A stretch of 64,000 nucleotides of DNA, from NCBI RefSeq assembly GCF_000568815.1, contig NZ_CP007201.1, positions 2,055,654-2,119,653 of the forward strand, read 5' to 3'. Below the pieces are notes generated by a model, which was given only the letters and a program-made list of their open reading frames with translations, did not search any database and had not been told where the DNA came from. This DNA is from Sulfurospirillum multivorans DSM 12446 (GTDB lineage Bacteria > Campylobacterota > Campylobacteria > Campylobacterales > Sulfurospirillaceae). Positions 54,723 to 62,342 of this stretch are shown here, in pieces (the stretch's first letter is position 1; every line of letters starts with the position of its first letter). The position numbers and the translations under genes were made by a program.

Positions 54723-55606
54723 GTATGAAGAGCGCAGGTGCACAGTTTAGAAAAGCCGTTAAAGAGAATCATCCGCTTCAAATCGTCGGTGTCATCAACG
54801 CCTACAGTGCGATGCAAGCAGAGCGCGTGGGTCATAAAGCCCTTTACCTCAGTGGTGCAGGCGTTGCGAATGCGAGCATCGGGCTACCCGATCTGGGTAT
54901 GACCAATTTAGAAGATGTCTGCATCGATGTCAGACGCATCACCAGTGCGAGTTCATTGCCTCTGTTGGTTGATGCGGATACAGGCTGGGGAGGTGCGTTT
55001 AACATCGCGCGTACCATCAAAGAACTGACCCGTGCAGGTGCGGCGGCATGTCACATCGAAGATCAAGTCGCTCAAAAACGTTGCGGTCATCGTCCCAATA
55101 AAGAACTCGTGAGCAAAGAAGAGATGTGTGATCGCATCAAAGCTGCGATGGACGGCAAAATCGATGACGAATTTGTCGTCATGGCACGCACCGATGCACA
55201 CGCCATGGAAGGTCAAGCAGCAGCACTTGAACGTGCTCAAGCGTATGTTGAAGCAGGGGCTGATATGATCTTTGCCGAAGCGATCCATACCCTCGAAGAG
55301 TACAAACAATTTACAAAAATCATTAAAGTACCTGTGCTTGCCAACATCACCGAATTTGGACAAACACCCTACTTTACATGTAACGAGTTGGAATCCGTTG
55401 GAATCGCTATGGTGCTCTATCCACTCTCAGGTTTTCGCGCGATGAATCAAGCCGCCTTAACCGTCTTTAAAGACATCTTAAAAAATGGCAGTCAGAAAAA
55501 TTCGATTCCACTCATGCAAACGCGTACAGAGCTTTACGACATGTTGAACTACCACGCTTTTGAAGAGAAGATTGACGCTTTGTTTACATGTAAAGATCAA
55601 AATTAA
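54719..55606 (+). CDS. prpB: 2-methylisocitrate lyase
   Basis: 295 residues. Isocitrate-lyase-family barrel with [27 protein letters not shown] (metal), and the catalytic loop [18 protein letters not shown] (KRCGH). Cleaves 2-methylisocitrate to pyruvate and succinate. Palindromes at 55374 and 55583 are read as FTCN and FTCK; the latter places a Cys six residues or fewer from the C-terminus. Confidence 0.95.
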   Translation: MSMKSAGAQFRKAVKENHPLQIVGVINAYSAMQAERVGHKALYLSGAGVANASIGLPDLGMTNLEDVCIDVRRITSASSLPLLVDADTGWGGAFNIARTIKELTRAGAAACHIEDQVAQKRCGHRPNKELVSKEEMCDRIKAAMDGKIDDEFVVMARTDAHAMEGQAAALERAQAYVEAGADMIFAEAIHTLEEYKQFTKIIKVPVLANITEFGQTPYFTCNELESVGIAMVLYPLSGFRAMNQAALTVFKDILKNGSQKNSIPLMQTRTELYDMLNYHAFEEKIDALFTCKDQN

Positions 55607-55661
55607 TTCAGCCACTTGAGTGCCCTCGTGGCTAATGTTACAAAAGTATAAAGGATAAAAA

Positions 55662-56789
55662 ATGGAAGCAAAAGAGACAAAAAAAACGGGTGGACTCGCA
55701 GGTGTTGTTGCAGGGCGTTCTGCAATTTGTACCGTCGGAACAGGGCATGGACTCAATTATCGAGGTTATGACATCTATGATCTGGCAAAAAATGCAACCT
55801 TTGAAGAGGTCTCCTACCTCTTAACCAAAGGCGTTTTACCCACACAAAGCGAGCTTGAAACCTATAAACAAGAGCTTATTAAAGCGCGTGCATTACCCGA
55901 TGCACTCAAAGTGGTGCTTCGCACACTGCCTAGAAACGCTCACCCAATGGACATTATGCGCACTGGCTGTTCAACACTAGGATGTTTAGAACCAGAAGCC
56001 GATAATTTTAGCGACCAAGCTTCTAAGATTACCCGTTTGATGGGCATTTTTCCCTCCATCTTACTCTACTGGCATCATTACCATGTTAATGGCAAAGAGC
56101 TTGACACGACCAGCTCCCAAGATACGATTGGTGGTTATTTTCTAGAAAAACTGCACAACAAACAACCCAGCGAACTGTGGATCAAAGCGATGCACGTCTC
56201 GTTGATTCTCTACGCGGAGCATGAATTTAACGCGTCAACGTTTGCTGCACGCATTGGAGCGTCTACGCTCTCTGACATCTATTCTGCTATCACCGCGGCA
56301 ATTGGTGTGCTTCGAGGGCCTTTGCACGGAGGGGCGAATGAAGCGGCGATGGAGCTTATTTCAGAATATAAATCCGTGCATGAAGCAACGCGTGGCATTT
56401 ATGAAAAACTAGAGAATAAAGCCAAAATTATGGGCTTTGGGCATCGTGTCTATGTGAGTAACGACCCACGCAACATTGTCATCAAAGAGTGGTCACGCAA
56501 ACTAGCAGACGATGTGGGCAATACAAACATCTTCCCCATTTCTGAGGTCATTGAAAAAATCATGTGGGATGAGAAAAAACTCTTTCCAAATCTTGATTTT
56601 TACAGCGCTTCAACCTATCATTTCATGGGCATTCCAACGGCCTATTTTACGCCAATATTTGTGATGAGCCGAACAGCAGGTTGGGCGGCACATGTGGTCG
56701 AACAACGAGGCGACAACAAACTCATTCGCCCCAATTCAGAGTACATAGGACCCGAAAATCGAGCCTATGTTGACATCAAAAACCGATAA
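55662..56789 (+). CDS. prpC: 2-methylcitrate synthase
   Basis: 375 residues, citrate-synthase fold. Active-site stretches: [27 protein letters not shown] (His), [12 protein letters not shown] (His), [16 protein letters not shown], and [14 protein letters not shown] (Asp). Joins propionyl-CoA and oxaloacetate. Between prpB and prpD, which fixes it as the methylcitrate rather than citrate enzyme. AAAGGATAAAAA precedes the start. Confidence 0.95.
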   Translation: MEAKETKKTGGLAGVVAGRSAICTVGTGHGLNYRGYDIYDLAKNATFEEVSYLLTKGVLPTQSELETYKQELIKARALPDALKVVLRTLPRNAHPMDIMRTGCSTLGCLEPEADNFSDQASKITRLMGIFPSILLYWHHYHVNGKELDTTSSQDTIGGYFLEKLHNKQPSELWIKAMHVSLILYAEHEFNASTFAARIGASTLSDIYSAITAAIGVLRGPLHGGANEAAMELISEYKSVHEATRGIYEKLENKAKIMGFGHRVYVSNDPRNIVIKEWSRKLADDVGNTNIFPISEVIEKIMWDEKKLFPNLDFYSASTYHFMGIPTAYFTPIFVMSRTAGWAAHVVEQRGDNKLIRPNSEYIGPENRAYVDIKNR

Positions 56790-56802
56790 TAAAAGGAACA
56801 GT

Positions 56803-58257
56803 ATGAGTACAGATATGGGTATTTTAGATACCAAGCGACCCGAGTTTGACCCCCTTTTAACCGACATTGCACGCTATGCCTCAGAGTTTGTTATTAAAAG
56901 CGATGATGCGTACGACACCGCACGTTACTGTTTGATGGATACGCTAGGATGTGGACTGTTGAGCTTAAAATTCCCGCAATGCACCAAGCTTTTAGGTCCC
57001 GTCGTCCCTGGTGCTTCTATGCCACACTTGGGGGCAAAAGTGCCAGGAACTTCGTATCAGCTTGATCCTGAGCGTGCCGCGTTTAACGTAGGGACGATGG
57101 TGCGATGGCTTGATTTTAACGACACATGGTTAGCGGCGGAATGGGGACATCCTAGCGATAACTTAGGCGCTATCTGGGCGGTGGGCGATTACATCAGCCG
57201 TCGCAATATCAGTGAGGGAAAAGCGCCCCTTAAAGTCAAAGACATTTTAACTGCAATGATCAAAGCGCATGAAATTCAAGGTATTTTAGCGCTTGAAAAC
57301 TGCTTCAACAAAGAGGGAATGGATCATGTGCTTTTGGTGCGTGTGGCTTCCACGGCGGTGGCTGCTGCCATGCTTGGAGGCACATTTGAAGAGATTCGTA
57401 ATGCTGTCTCACACGCATGGGTCGATGGGGGAGCACTTCGTTGTTATCGCCATGCACCCAATACAGGTTCGCGTAAATCATGGGCGGCAGGCGATGCGAG
57501 CAGTCGTGGTGTGAATCTTGCGCTTAAAGCACTCGCAGGAGAGATGGGTTATCCCTCAGCGCTGAGTGCGAAATTTTGGGGGTATGAAGATGTTAAGATG
57601 GGAGGGAAGAAACTTACCATTCCACAACCTTTTGGAAGCTATGTCATGGAGCAAGTCCTTTTCAAAATCAGCTTCCCAGCCGAATTTCATGCTCAAACAG
57701 CGGTTGAGTGTGCCGTAAAATTGCATGATGAAGTCAAAGAGAAGCTTGATACCATTGAAAAAATCATCATTACCACCCAAGAATCCGGTCATCGCATCAT
57801 CAACAAAGTAGGTCCTCTTGCCAATCCAGCCGATCGTGACCACTGCATTCAGTATATGGTTGCCATTCCGCTGATTCATGGTAATTTGATCGCAGAACAC
57901 TACGAAGATCTGTATGCCAACGATCCTCGTGTTGATAAACTTCGCGATAAAATGGAAGTCGTGGTCGATGCACGTTACACCAAAGAGTATCTTGAAGCCG
58001 ATAAACGCTCCATCGCCAATGCCGTGCAAATCTTCTACAAAGATGGTACAAAAAGCGAGAAAGTTGAAGTCGAGTACCCCATAGGACATAAACGAAGACG
58101 AAAAGATGGTATTCCTCTTTTGATCTCAAAATTCAAACACAATCTAGCAGGAAGACTCAGCCCAAAACAGTGTGCGACAATCGAAAAAGCATGTGAAAAT
58201 CAAGCAAGCCTTGAAGCCATGAATTTCAACGAATTTAGCGACCTCTTTGCACTTTAA
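56803..58257 (+). CDS. prpD: 2-methylcitrate dehydratase (MmgE/PrpD family)
   Basis: 484 residues from ATG at 56803 (AAAAGGAACAG before it). PrpD signatures: [63 protein letters not shown] and [15 protein letters not shown]. Dehydrates 2-methylcitrate; this metal-cluster-free enzyme makes AcnD/PrpF unnecessary. Last gene of prpEBCD; followed by a long hairpin. Confidence 0.94.
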   Translation: MSTDMGILDTKRPEFDPLLTDIARYASEFVIKSDDAYDTARYCLMDTLGCGLLSLKFPQCTKLLGPVVPGASMPHLGAKVPGTSYQLDPERAAFNVGTMVRWLDFNDTWLAAEWGHPSDNLGAIWAVGDYISRRNISEGKAPLKVKDILTAMIKAHEIQGILALENCFNKEGMDHVLLVRVASTAVAAAMLGGTFEEIRNAVSHAWVDGGALRCYRHAPNTGSRKSWAAGDASSRGVNLALKALAGEMGYPSALSAKFWGYEDVKMGGKKLTIPQPFGSYVMEQVLFKISFPAEFHAQTAVECAVKLHDEVKEKLDTIEKIIITTQESGHRIINKVGPLANPADRDHCIQYMVAIPLIHGNLIAEHYEDLYANDPRVDKLRDKMEVVVDARYTKEYLEADKRSIANAVQIFYKDGTKSEKVEVEYPIGHKRRRKDGIPLLISKFKHNLAGRLSPKQCATIEKACENQASLEAMNFNEFSDLFAL

Positions 58258-58260
58258 ACA

Positions 58261-58298
58261 TTAGACTTCTTACAAAACTCATTTTGTAAGAAGTCTAA
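58261..58298 (+). terminator. Long hairpin at the end of the prp operon
   Basis: A perfect 17-bp stem (TTAGACTTCTTACAAAA and its complement) with loop CTCA, 3 nt after the prpD stop. It merges into structured repeat copy C. No T-run follows, so it may protect the mRNA end rather than terminate alone. Confidence 0.6.
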
Positions 58299-58398
58299 AG
58301 CACCAAAGGTGCGTGGGCACTCTGCCGAAGAGAACTCAGTGTTAACGTAGTCTTTAGAGCTTTGCTTTAAAGACGTGTTTAGAATTTTGCAAAATTCT
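58268..58398 (+). repeat. Structured intergenic element, copy C (after prpD, before lipoprotein gene)
   Basis: Third copy, read on the plus strand: TTCTTACAAAA, AAAGCACC-AAA-GGTGC, GTGGGC, CTCTGCCGAAGAG, GTGTTAACGTAG, TTTGCTTTAAA, GACGTGT, ending with the perfect palindrome AGAATTTTGCAAAATTCT (58381-58398). Same orientation relative to flanking genes as copies A and B. Confidence 0.75.
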
Positions 58399-58404
58399 AT
58401 TCAA

Positions 58405-58425
58405 AAGCCCTTTTCAAAGGGGCTT
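58405..58425 (+). terminator. Terminator-like hairpin after repeat copy C
   Basis: 9-bp stem AAGCCCTTT / AAGGGGCTT with one G-T wobble and a 3-nt loop, followed by CTTCTTCTT. A fair intrinsic terminator for the prp transcript. Confidence 0.65.
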
Positions 58426-58497
58426 CTTCTTCCCAAAGTCTTATTAACATTTCTAATGTACAATAGCATATCTCGTTTTTACATGTAAGGACTTTTT

Positions 58498-58980
58498 ATG
58501 CGTACATTGATGATGACCATTCTTCTATTCGCAACTTTTATATTCAGTGGCTGTGCCCCAAAAGTAGTCGATTTAGCAACGATCAATCCCGTTTTGAGTC
58601 CCATGCCAAACCAAATTATTGCAGTTTACGATCCTGATCGTGACACCATTATGTTTCATGAATTTTCACTGAAAAACAGTGTTTTAGTGGAGCAAACGTG
58701 GGGAAAAGTCTTGCCATTTCGGGTTGAATTTATGGATTTGTGGGTGACGGGTTTGGGTCATGATATTCGTCGTCTGACCAATGGAAACGCAGAAACGATC
58801 AAGGAAGCATTGCTGTATGACGCGGCATTGCAAGGGATGCAAACTTTACATGTAAACCAAAAAGATTATATTATCGACTACGAATTTGCCCGCGATATGC
58901 AAAGTGCGATTGATCGTTACGAAGAGAAGATGAAACGCTATGAAAGAGACCGCGAATTCCCACGTATCTTCAATCACTAA
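58498..58980 (+). CDS. Lipoprotein of unknown function
   Basis: 160 residues. Signal peptide with lipobox FSGC (Cys about 19), then a small globular domain and a charged C-terminal helix (SAIDRYEEKMKRYERDREF). No family recognised. The ribosome site TAAGGA overlaps a palindrome (58479-58488), and another palindrome (58845) is read as LHVN. Confidence 0.75.
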   Translation: MRTLMMTILLFATFIFSGCAPKVVDLATINPVLSPMPNQIIAVYDPDRDTIMFHEFSLKNSVLVEQTWGKVLPFRVEFMDLWVTGLGHDIRRLTNGNAETIKEALLYDAALQGMQTLHVNQKDYIIDYEFARDMQSAIDRYEEKMKRYERDREFPRIFNH

Positions 58981-59036
58981 TCTCTTTTTGAGACGAGTTT
59001 TGGCATACTGCTGCAAAACAATAAAGAGAGATTACG

Positions 59037-59375
59037 ATGCAATTACCTGCTTGTCCAAAATGCAATTGTGAATATACCTACGAAGATGGCGAGATGATCA
59101 TCTGTCCTGAATGTGCTCATGAGTGGTCTAAAGATGCTACGACAAACGAAGAGTCTGCGGCAATCATCAAAGATGCACACGGCGCTATTTTGGCTGATGG
59201 CGACACCATTGTGCTCATCAAAGACCTCAAGCTCAAAGGCTCTTCTGCGGTTATCAAAGGTGGCACCAAAGTTAAAAACATCCGTTTAAATTACGAGAGC
59301 GACCATAATTTGGACTGTAAAGTCGATGGCATTGGCGCGATGGGGCTTAAATCGGAGTTTGTCAAAAAAGCTTAA
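59037..59375 (+). CDS. yjdM: PhnA/YjdM zinc-ribbon protein
   Basis: 112 residues. An N-terminal four-cysteine zinc ribbon ([21 protein letters not shown]) and the PhnA core [25 protein letters not shown] ... [12 protein letters not shown]. Despite the old name, YjdM is not needed for phosphonate use and its job is unsettled. Converges with azlD (4-bp overlap). Confidence 0.93.
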   Translation: MQLPACPKCNCEYTYEDGEMIICPECAHEWSKDATTNEESAAIIKDAHGAILADGDTIVLIKDLKLKGSSAVIKGGTKVKNIRLNYESDHNLDCKVDGIGAMGLKSEFVKKA

Positions 59376-59695
59376 AGTACTTTTTGAATTAAAATCATAT
59401 ACGTTAGTGTTGCGACAAAAATGCTCAAAAGGGCGTTTTTAAACTTTACATGTAAAGCAATCGCAACACCGACGCCAATGATTTCTGCTAAACCATACGG
59501 ATAACTTTCCCACTTCACATCTTTCAGCGCGTAAAAGACCAAAATGACCATAATCATGAGCGGCATATTGAGTTCGATGTATTTAATCAGCGGCGAAGGC
59601 TCGCGTGTACGAAAGAGTAAAAATGGGATGATGCGCGTTACATAGGTTAAAACAGCCGCAACAGCGATACTTCCGATGATGTAACTACTTTCCAT
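59372..59695 (-). CDS. azlD: Branched-chain amino-acid exporter small subunit AzlD
   Basis: 107 residues with four hydrophobic segments; starts [26 protein letters not shown], typical of AzlD. Pairs with AzlC in export of branched-chain amino acids or analogues. Overlaps azlC by 11 bp. A palindrome (59445) encodes LHVK. Confidence 0.9.
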   Translation of the reverse strand: MESSYIIGSIAVAAVLTYVTRIIPFLLFRTREPSPLIKYIELNMPLMIMVILVFYALKDVKWESYPYGLAEIIGVGVAIALHVKFKNALLSIFVATLTYMILIQKVL

Positions 59696-60359
59696 TTTCC
59701 ATACTCCTCTTAAAAACGATCAACACAAAAGCGGCGGCGCACAGCGATAAAATCAGCATTTTCTGCGGTGGAAATAGCACCATGCCAAACAGCCCGATAA
59801 TCAGTGCCACAAAAAAAGGCTTATGCAGTCTGTTTTTCTTATACAACTCAATGGAGAGCACTACAAACAGAGCCGTTAAGGAGAACTCAATGCCTTCGTA
59901 ATTAAACGGCAAAATGTTGCCAAGCATGGCACCCACCACACTGCCGACAATCCAATAACATTGATTTAAAAAGGTGATCAGCAGGTACACTTTCTCACGA
60001 TTCGCTTCAGGCACTTCGGTGGTTTTTAACAACGCAAATGTCTCATCGGTCAATCCAAAAATGAGGTAGTGCTTTTTCCATGAAAAATTTTTAAACGTCG
60101 AAATCATCGAAAGTCCGTAAAACGTATGGCGCAAATTGAGTAAAAACGTGGCGATGCCAATTTCTAAAATCGTTGCTTGTGAGGCAAAAAGCGTGAGCAC
60201 TAAAAACTGACCCGAACCCGCGAAGATAAAAGCACTCATAAAAAAAGCATAATACCACGGAATAAGAAGCTTTGAAAGCAGCAGACCAAACGCCATGCCA
60301 AGGGGAATGTAACCCATCATAACAGGAATCGTGAGTTTAAAAATAGCCAAAAAATTCAT
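59685..60359 (-). CDS. azlC: Branched-chain amino-acid exporter large subunit AzlC
   Basis: 224 residues with about seven hydrophobic segments; MGYIPLGMAFGLLL, FIFAGSGQFLVL and LLNLRHTFYGLSM are AzlC signatures. The ribosome site AAGAAG sits directly after a TTTACATGTAAA palindrome (60369-60380). It follows the small membrane protein gene on the same strand. Confidence 0.92.
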   Translation of the reverse strand: MNFLAIFKLTIPVMMGYIPLGMAFGLLLSKLLIPWYYAFFMSAFIFAGSGQFLVLTLFASQATILEIGIATFLLNLRHTFYGLSMISTFKNFSWKKHYLIFGLTDETFALLKTTEVPEANREKVYLLITFLNQCYWIVGSVVGAMLGNILPFNYEGIEFSLTALFVVLSIELYKKNRLHKPFFVALIIGLFGMVLFPPQKMLILSLCAAAFVLIVFKRSMENGK

Positions 60360-60382
60360 ACGTCTTCTTTTACATGTAAAGA

Positions 60383-60553
60383 TTATTTTTTGATATAGCG
60401 ATCCAAATACTTTTGGGTGGCATTCGCATCGCTTGACTTTTGCTGTAGCACTTTTTTAGACGCACTCTCTTTAGGTGTTGCATCACTAAAATAGATTTGA
60501 TCGATCGCGACAATGAGCGCGATTACGATCAAAAATGGTATAAAAATAAGCAT
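60383..60553 (-). CDS. Small membrane protein downstream of flgG
   Basis: 56 residues translated by hand: MLIFIPFLIVIALIVAIDQI forms one membrane helix, followed by a charged tail ending QKYLDRYIKK. It starts 7 bp after the flgG stop on the same strand, so it is probably cotranscribed with the flagellar rod genes. A small anchor or flagellar accessory is possible; no family recognised. Confidence 0.6.
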   Translation of the reverse strand: MLIFIPFLIVIALIVAIDQIYFSDATPKESASKKVLQQKSSDANATQKYLDRYIKK

Positions 60554-60559
60554 CGTATA

Positions 60560-61348
60560 TTATGATTTGAGTGCGTTTACAGTTTGAAGCATCTCGTCAC
60601 TGGTCGTAATAGCTTTTGAGTTCGCCTCATACGCCCTTTGCCCGATGATAAGATCGGTCATCTCTTCGACAAGTTCGACATTACTCATCTCAACAAATTG
60701 TTGTCTGACTTGTCCAATACCGTTTAAGCCCGGAGTATCCAAGATAGGATCGCCTGAAGCGGTGGTGTTGATGTAGTTGTTATCGCCCAAAGAGTGAAGA
60801 CCTGCGGGGTTGATAAAGTTAGCAAGCTCGATCTGACCAATCTCCGTTGTTGCAGTTTGACCCGATTGTAGAACCGAGACAATACCATCAACGCTGATAT
60901 TAATCTCCGTGGCATCTTCAGGAATGACGATATTTGGGATAAGCTGATACCCATCACTGTTGACGATATTTCCATCGGCATCGAGTTTAAACGAACCATT
61001 TCGTGTATACCCTGTCGTGCCATCAGGAAGCTCTATTTGAAAAAAGCCATTCCCCGTAATTGCCATATCCAACGAGTTACCAGTCTCTTTAAAGTTACCT
61101 TGGGTAAATTGCTTTGCAATCGCTGTTGGGCGCACACCTAGACCGATTTCAATACCCGTTGGAGAAACCGAAGTACCGCTCGTTGATGTTCCTGCATAGG
61201 TCATGGTTTGGTACATCAAGTCTGCAAACTCAGCGCGTTGTTTTTTATAACCAATGGTATTGACGTTTGAAATATTGTTTGTGGTGGTATCGATCTGCGT
61301 TTGTTGCGCGATCATACCCGTTGCTGCTGTGTAAAGTGATCGTATCAT
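60560..61348 (-). CDS. flgG: Flagellar basal-body distal rod protein
   Basis: 262 residues, normal for FlgG. N-terminal MIRSLYTAATGMIAQQTQID and TTTNNISNVNTIGYKKQRAEF rod signature; C-terminal NVELVEEMTDLIIGQRAYEANSKAITTSDEML coiled-coil. Forms the distal rod of the flagellum. 17 bp after flgF. Confidence 0.96.
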   Translation of the reverse strand: MIRSLYTAATGMIAQQTQIDTTTNNISNVNTIGYKKQRAEFADLMYQTMTYAGTSTSGTSVSPTGIEIGLGVRPTAIAKQFTQGNFKETGNSLDMAITGNGFFQIELPDGTTGYTRNGSFKLDADGNIVNSDGYQLIPNIVIPEDATEINISVDGIVSVLQSGQTATTEIGQIELANFINPAGLHSLGDNNYINTTASGDPILDTPGLNGIGQVRQQFVEMSNVELVEEMTDLIIGQRAYEANSKAITTSDEMLQTVNALKS

Positions 61349-61365
61349 GCGTTATTCCTTATTTT

Positions 61366-62169
61366 TTATGCTTTGGTCGAGGCAAGTTTTGAGATGGCTT
61401 CTGAGTTAAGATCGTTCATGTGCGATTTCATCACTTTTTGGTACATTTCCACCATACGATTTGACTCAATAAGCCCAACCATTTCCGTTACAGGATTGAT
61501 ATTGCTGGTCTCTAAAAAACCTTGTTCTATTAGATTTCCATCTTCCAGTTGCGTTAACTCATCGGTGCTTTTAAAGGTATAAAAACTCGCACCCTCTTTG
61601 AGCAATGATTTAATGTCATCACTTTGAACGATCATGAGATTGCCTATTTGATCTTCTCTGTTGTAAACGCCACCTGCTTTATCGACTCTAAACTCTCCAT
61701 CATCAGGAATGGTGATGTACTGCTGATTTTGAAAATAGGTCGCTGGCAAAACAGGATAGCCCTCTTTTGTTGTTAAAATACCCTCCGAATTGAGCGTAAA
61801 CGCGCCATTTTGGGTCAAGCGAATACCATTAGGAGTTTCCACCATAAAAAAGGCATCTTCACGCTTCAGTGCAAGATCCAACGCATTTCCCGTTCGTTTA
61901 ATGCCACCTTGTTGGTACTTCACATACTCTTCAACCACTTGAGGCACTCTGACCCCCACGGCATTCATAAACTTGCTCGCATCTTTGGTGTTATCTTTGA
62001 TGGGCATCTCATCTTTGTATTCTTGAAAAATACGTTTAAAATCTCCGACAACGACATCGTCTCTTTTAAAGGCGGTGGTATTTAAATTGGCAAGGTTATT
62101 GGAGATAAGGTCGAGTTTATTAAACTGAGTGACCATCGCTCCTGTAACGCTGTAGTAGCTACTTTGCAT
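61366..62169 (-). CDS. flgF: Flagellar proximal rod protein FlgF (FlgG2)
   Basis: 267 residues. Rod-family N-terminus MQSSYYSVTGAMVTQFNKLDLISNNLANLNTTAFKRDD and C-terminal NINPVTEMVGLIESNRMVEMYQKVMKSH. In epsilon-proteobacteria this gene precedes flgG. A sigma-54 type promoter lies just upstream. Confidence 0.93.
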   Translation of the reverse strand: MQSSYYSVTGAMVTQFNKLDLISNNLANLNTTAFKRDDVVVGDFKRIFQEYKDEMPIKDNTKDASKFMNAVGVRVPQVVEEYVKYQQGGIKRTGNALDLALKREDAFFMVETPNGIRLTQNGAFTLNSEGILTTKEGYPVLPATYFQNQQYITIPDDGEFRVDKAGGVYNREDQIGNLMIVQSDDIKSLLKEGASFYTFKSTDELTQLEDGNLIEQGFLETSNINPVTEMVGLIESNRMVEMYQKVMKSHMNDLNSEAISKLASTKA

Positions 62170-62208
62170 TGTTTTTCCCGCTGTTTTTAAAATCTTTCCT
62201 TACTTGAA

Positions 62209-62222
62209 GCAACTCCCGTTCC
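62209..62222 (-). promoter_or_regulatory. Sigma-54 promoter of flgFG
   Basis: Minus strand GGAAC-N5-TTGC: GG at 62222-62221 and GC at 62210-62209 with the required 10-nt spacing. The predicted start of transcription is about 28 nt before the flgF ATG. Rod and hook genes of Campylobacterota are RpoN-dependent, which fits. Confidence 0.8.
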
Positions 62223-62267
62223 ACTTTGCCAAAATAATTTTTTAACGTCATTTAAAAGAAAACTCGG

Positions 62268-62273
62268 TATAAT
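62268..62273 (+). promoter_or_regulatory. -10 box of the rpoD promoter
   Basis: A perfect TATAAT in GGTATAATCC, 70 nt before the rpoD start, with AT-rich sequence upstream as usual for vegetative promoters of this phylum. Confidence 0.65.
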
Positions 62274-62342
62274 CCACATCTTTTATTAAAGAAAACAAGA
62301 AATTTCCACCTCCATACACCTTACTCAAGGAGAGTCACACTT

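Larger units (their letters stand above)
142..60380. repeat. Dispersed palindrome family TTTACATGTAAA (core TTACATGTAA)
   Basis: Core or near-core copies begin at 142, 3806, 3860, 6123, 8905, 9306, 9550, 12208, 12433, 12469, 15544, 15917, 20523, 20701, 21316, 22550, 24349, 26379, 34243, 34269, 38301, 39954, 40314, 40621, 40953, 47406, 48061, 50618, 51688, 55374, 55583, 58479, 58845, 59445 and 60369. About 30 have the full 10-mer; 9306, 12208, 12469, 34269 and 50618 have one end base changed. About 12 are intergenic although intergenic DNA is a small share of the window. Counted by eye; the entry spans first to last copy, and individual sites are 10-12 bp. Confidence 0.85.

Noticed and set aside
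58498-59375. phnA and three PhnD-like proteins taken as a phosphonate-use system
   Set aside because: No C-P lyase, permease or ATPase genes are present, and YjdM is not a phosphonate enzyme; the PhnD-like genes pair with cyclases instead.
142-60380. Palindrome copies considered as a CRISPR array or a single transcription-factor regulon
   Set aside because: Spacing is irregular over kilobases and most copies are inside genes of unrelated function, so neither model fits.
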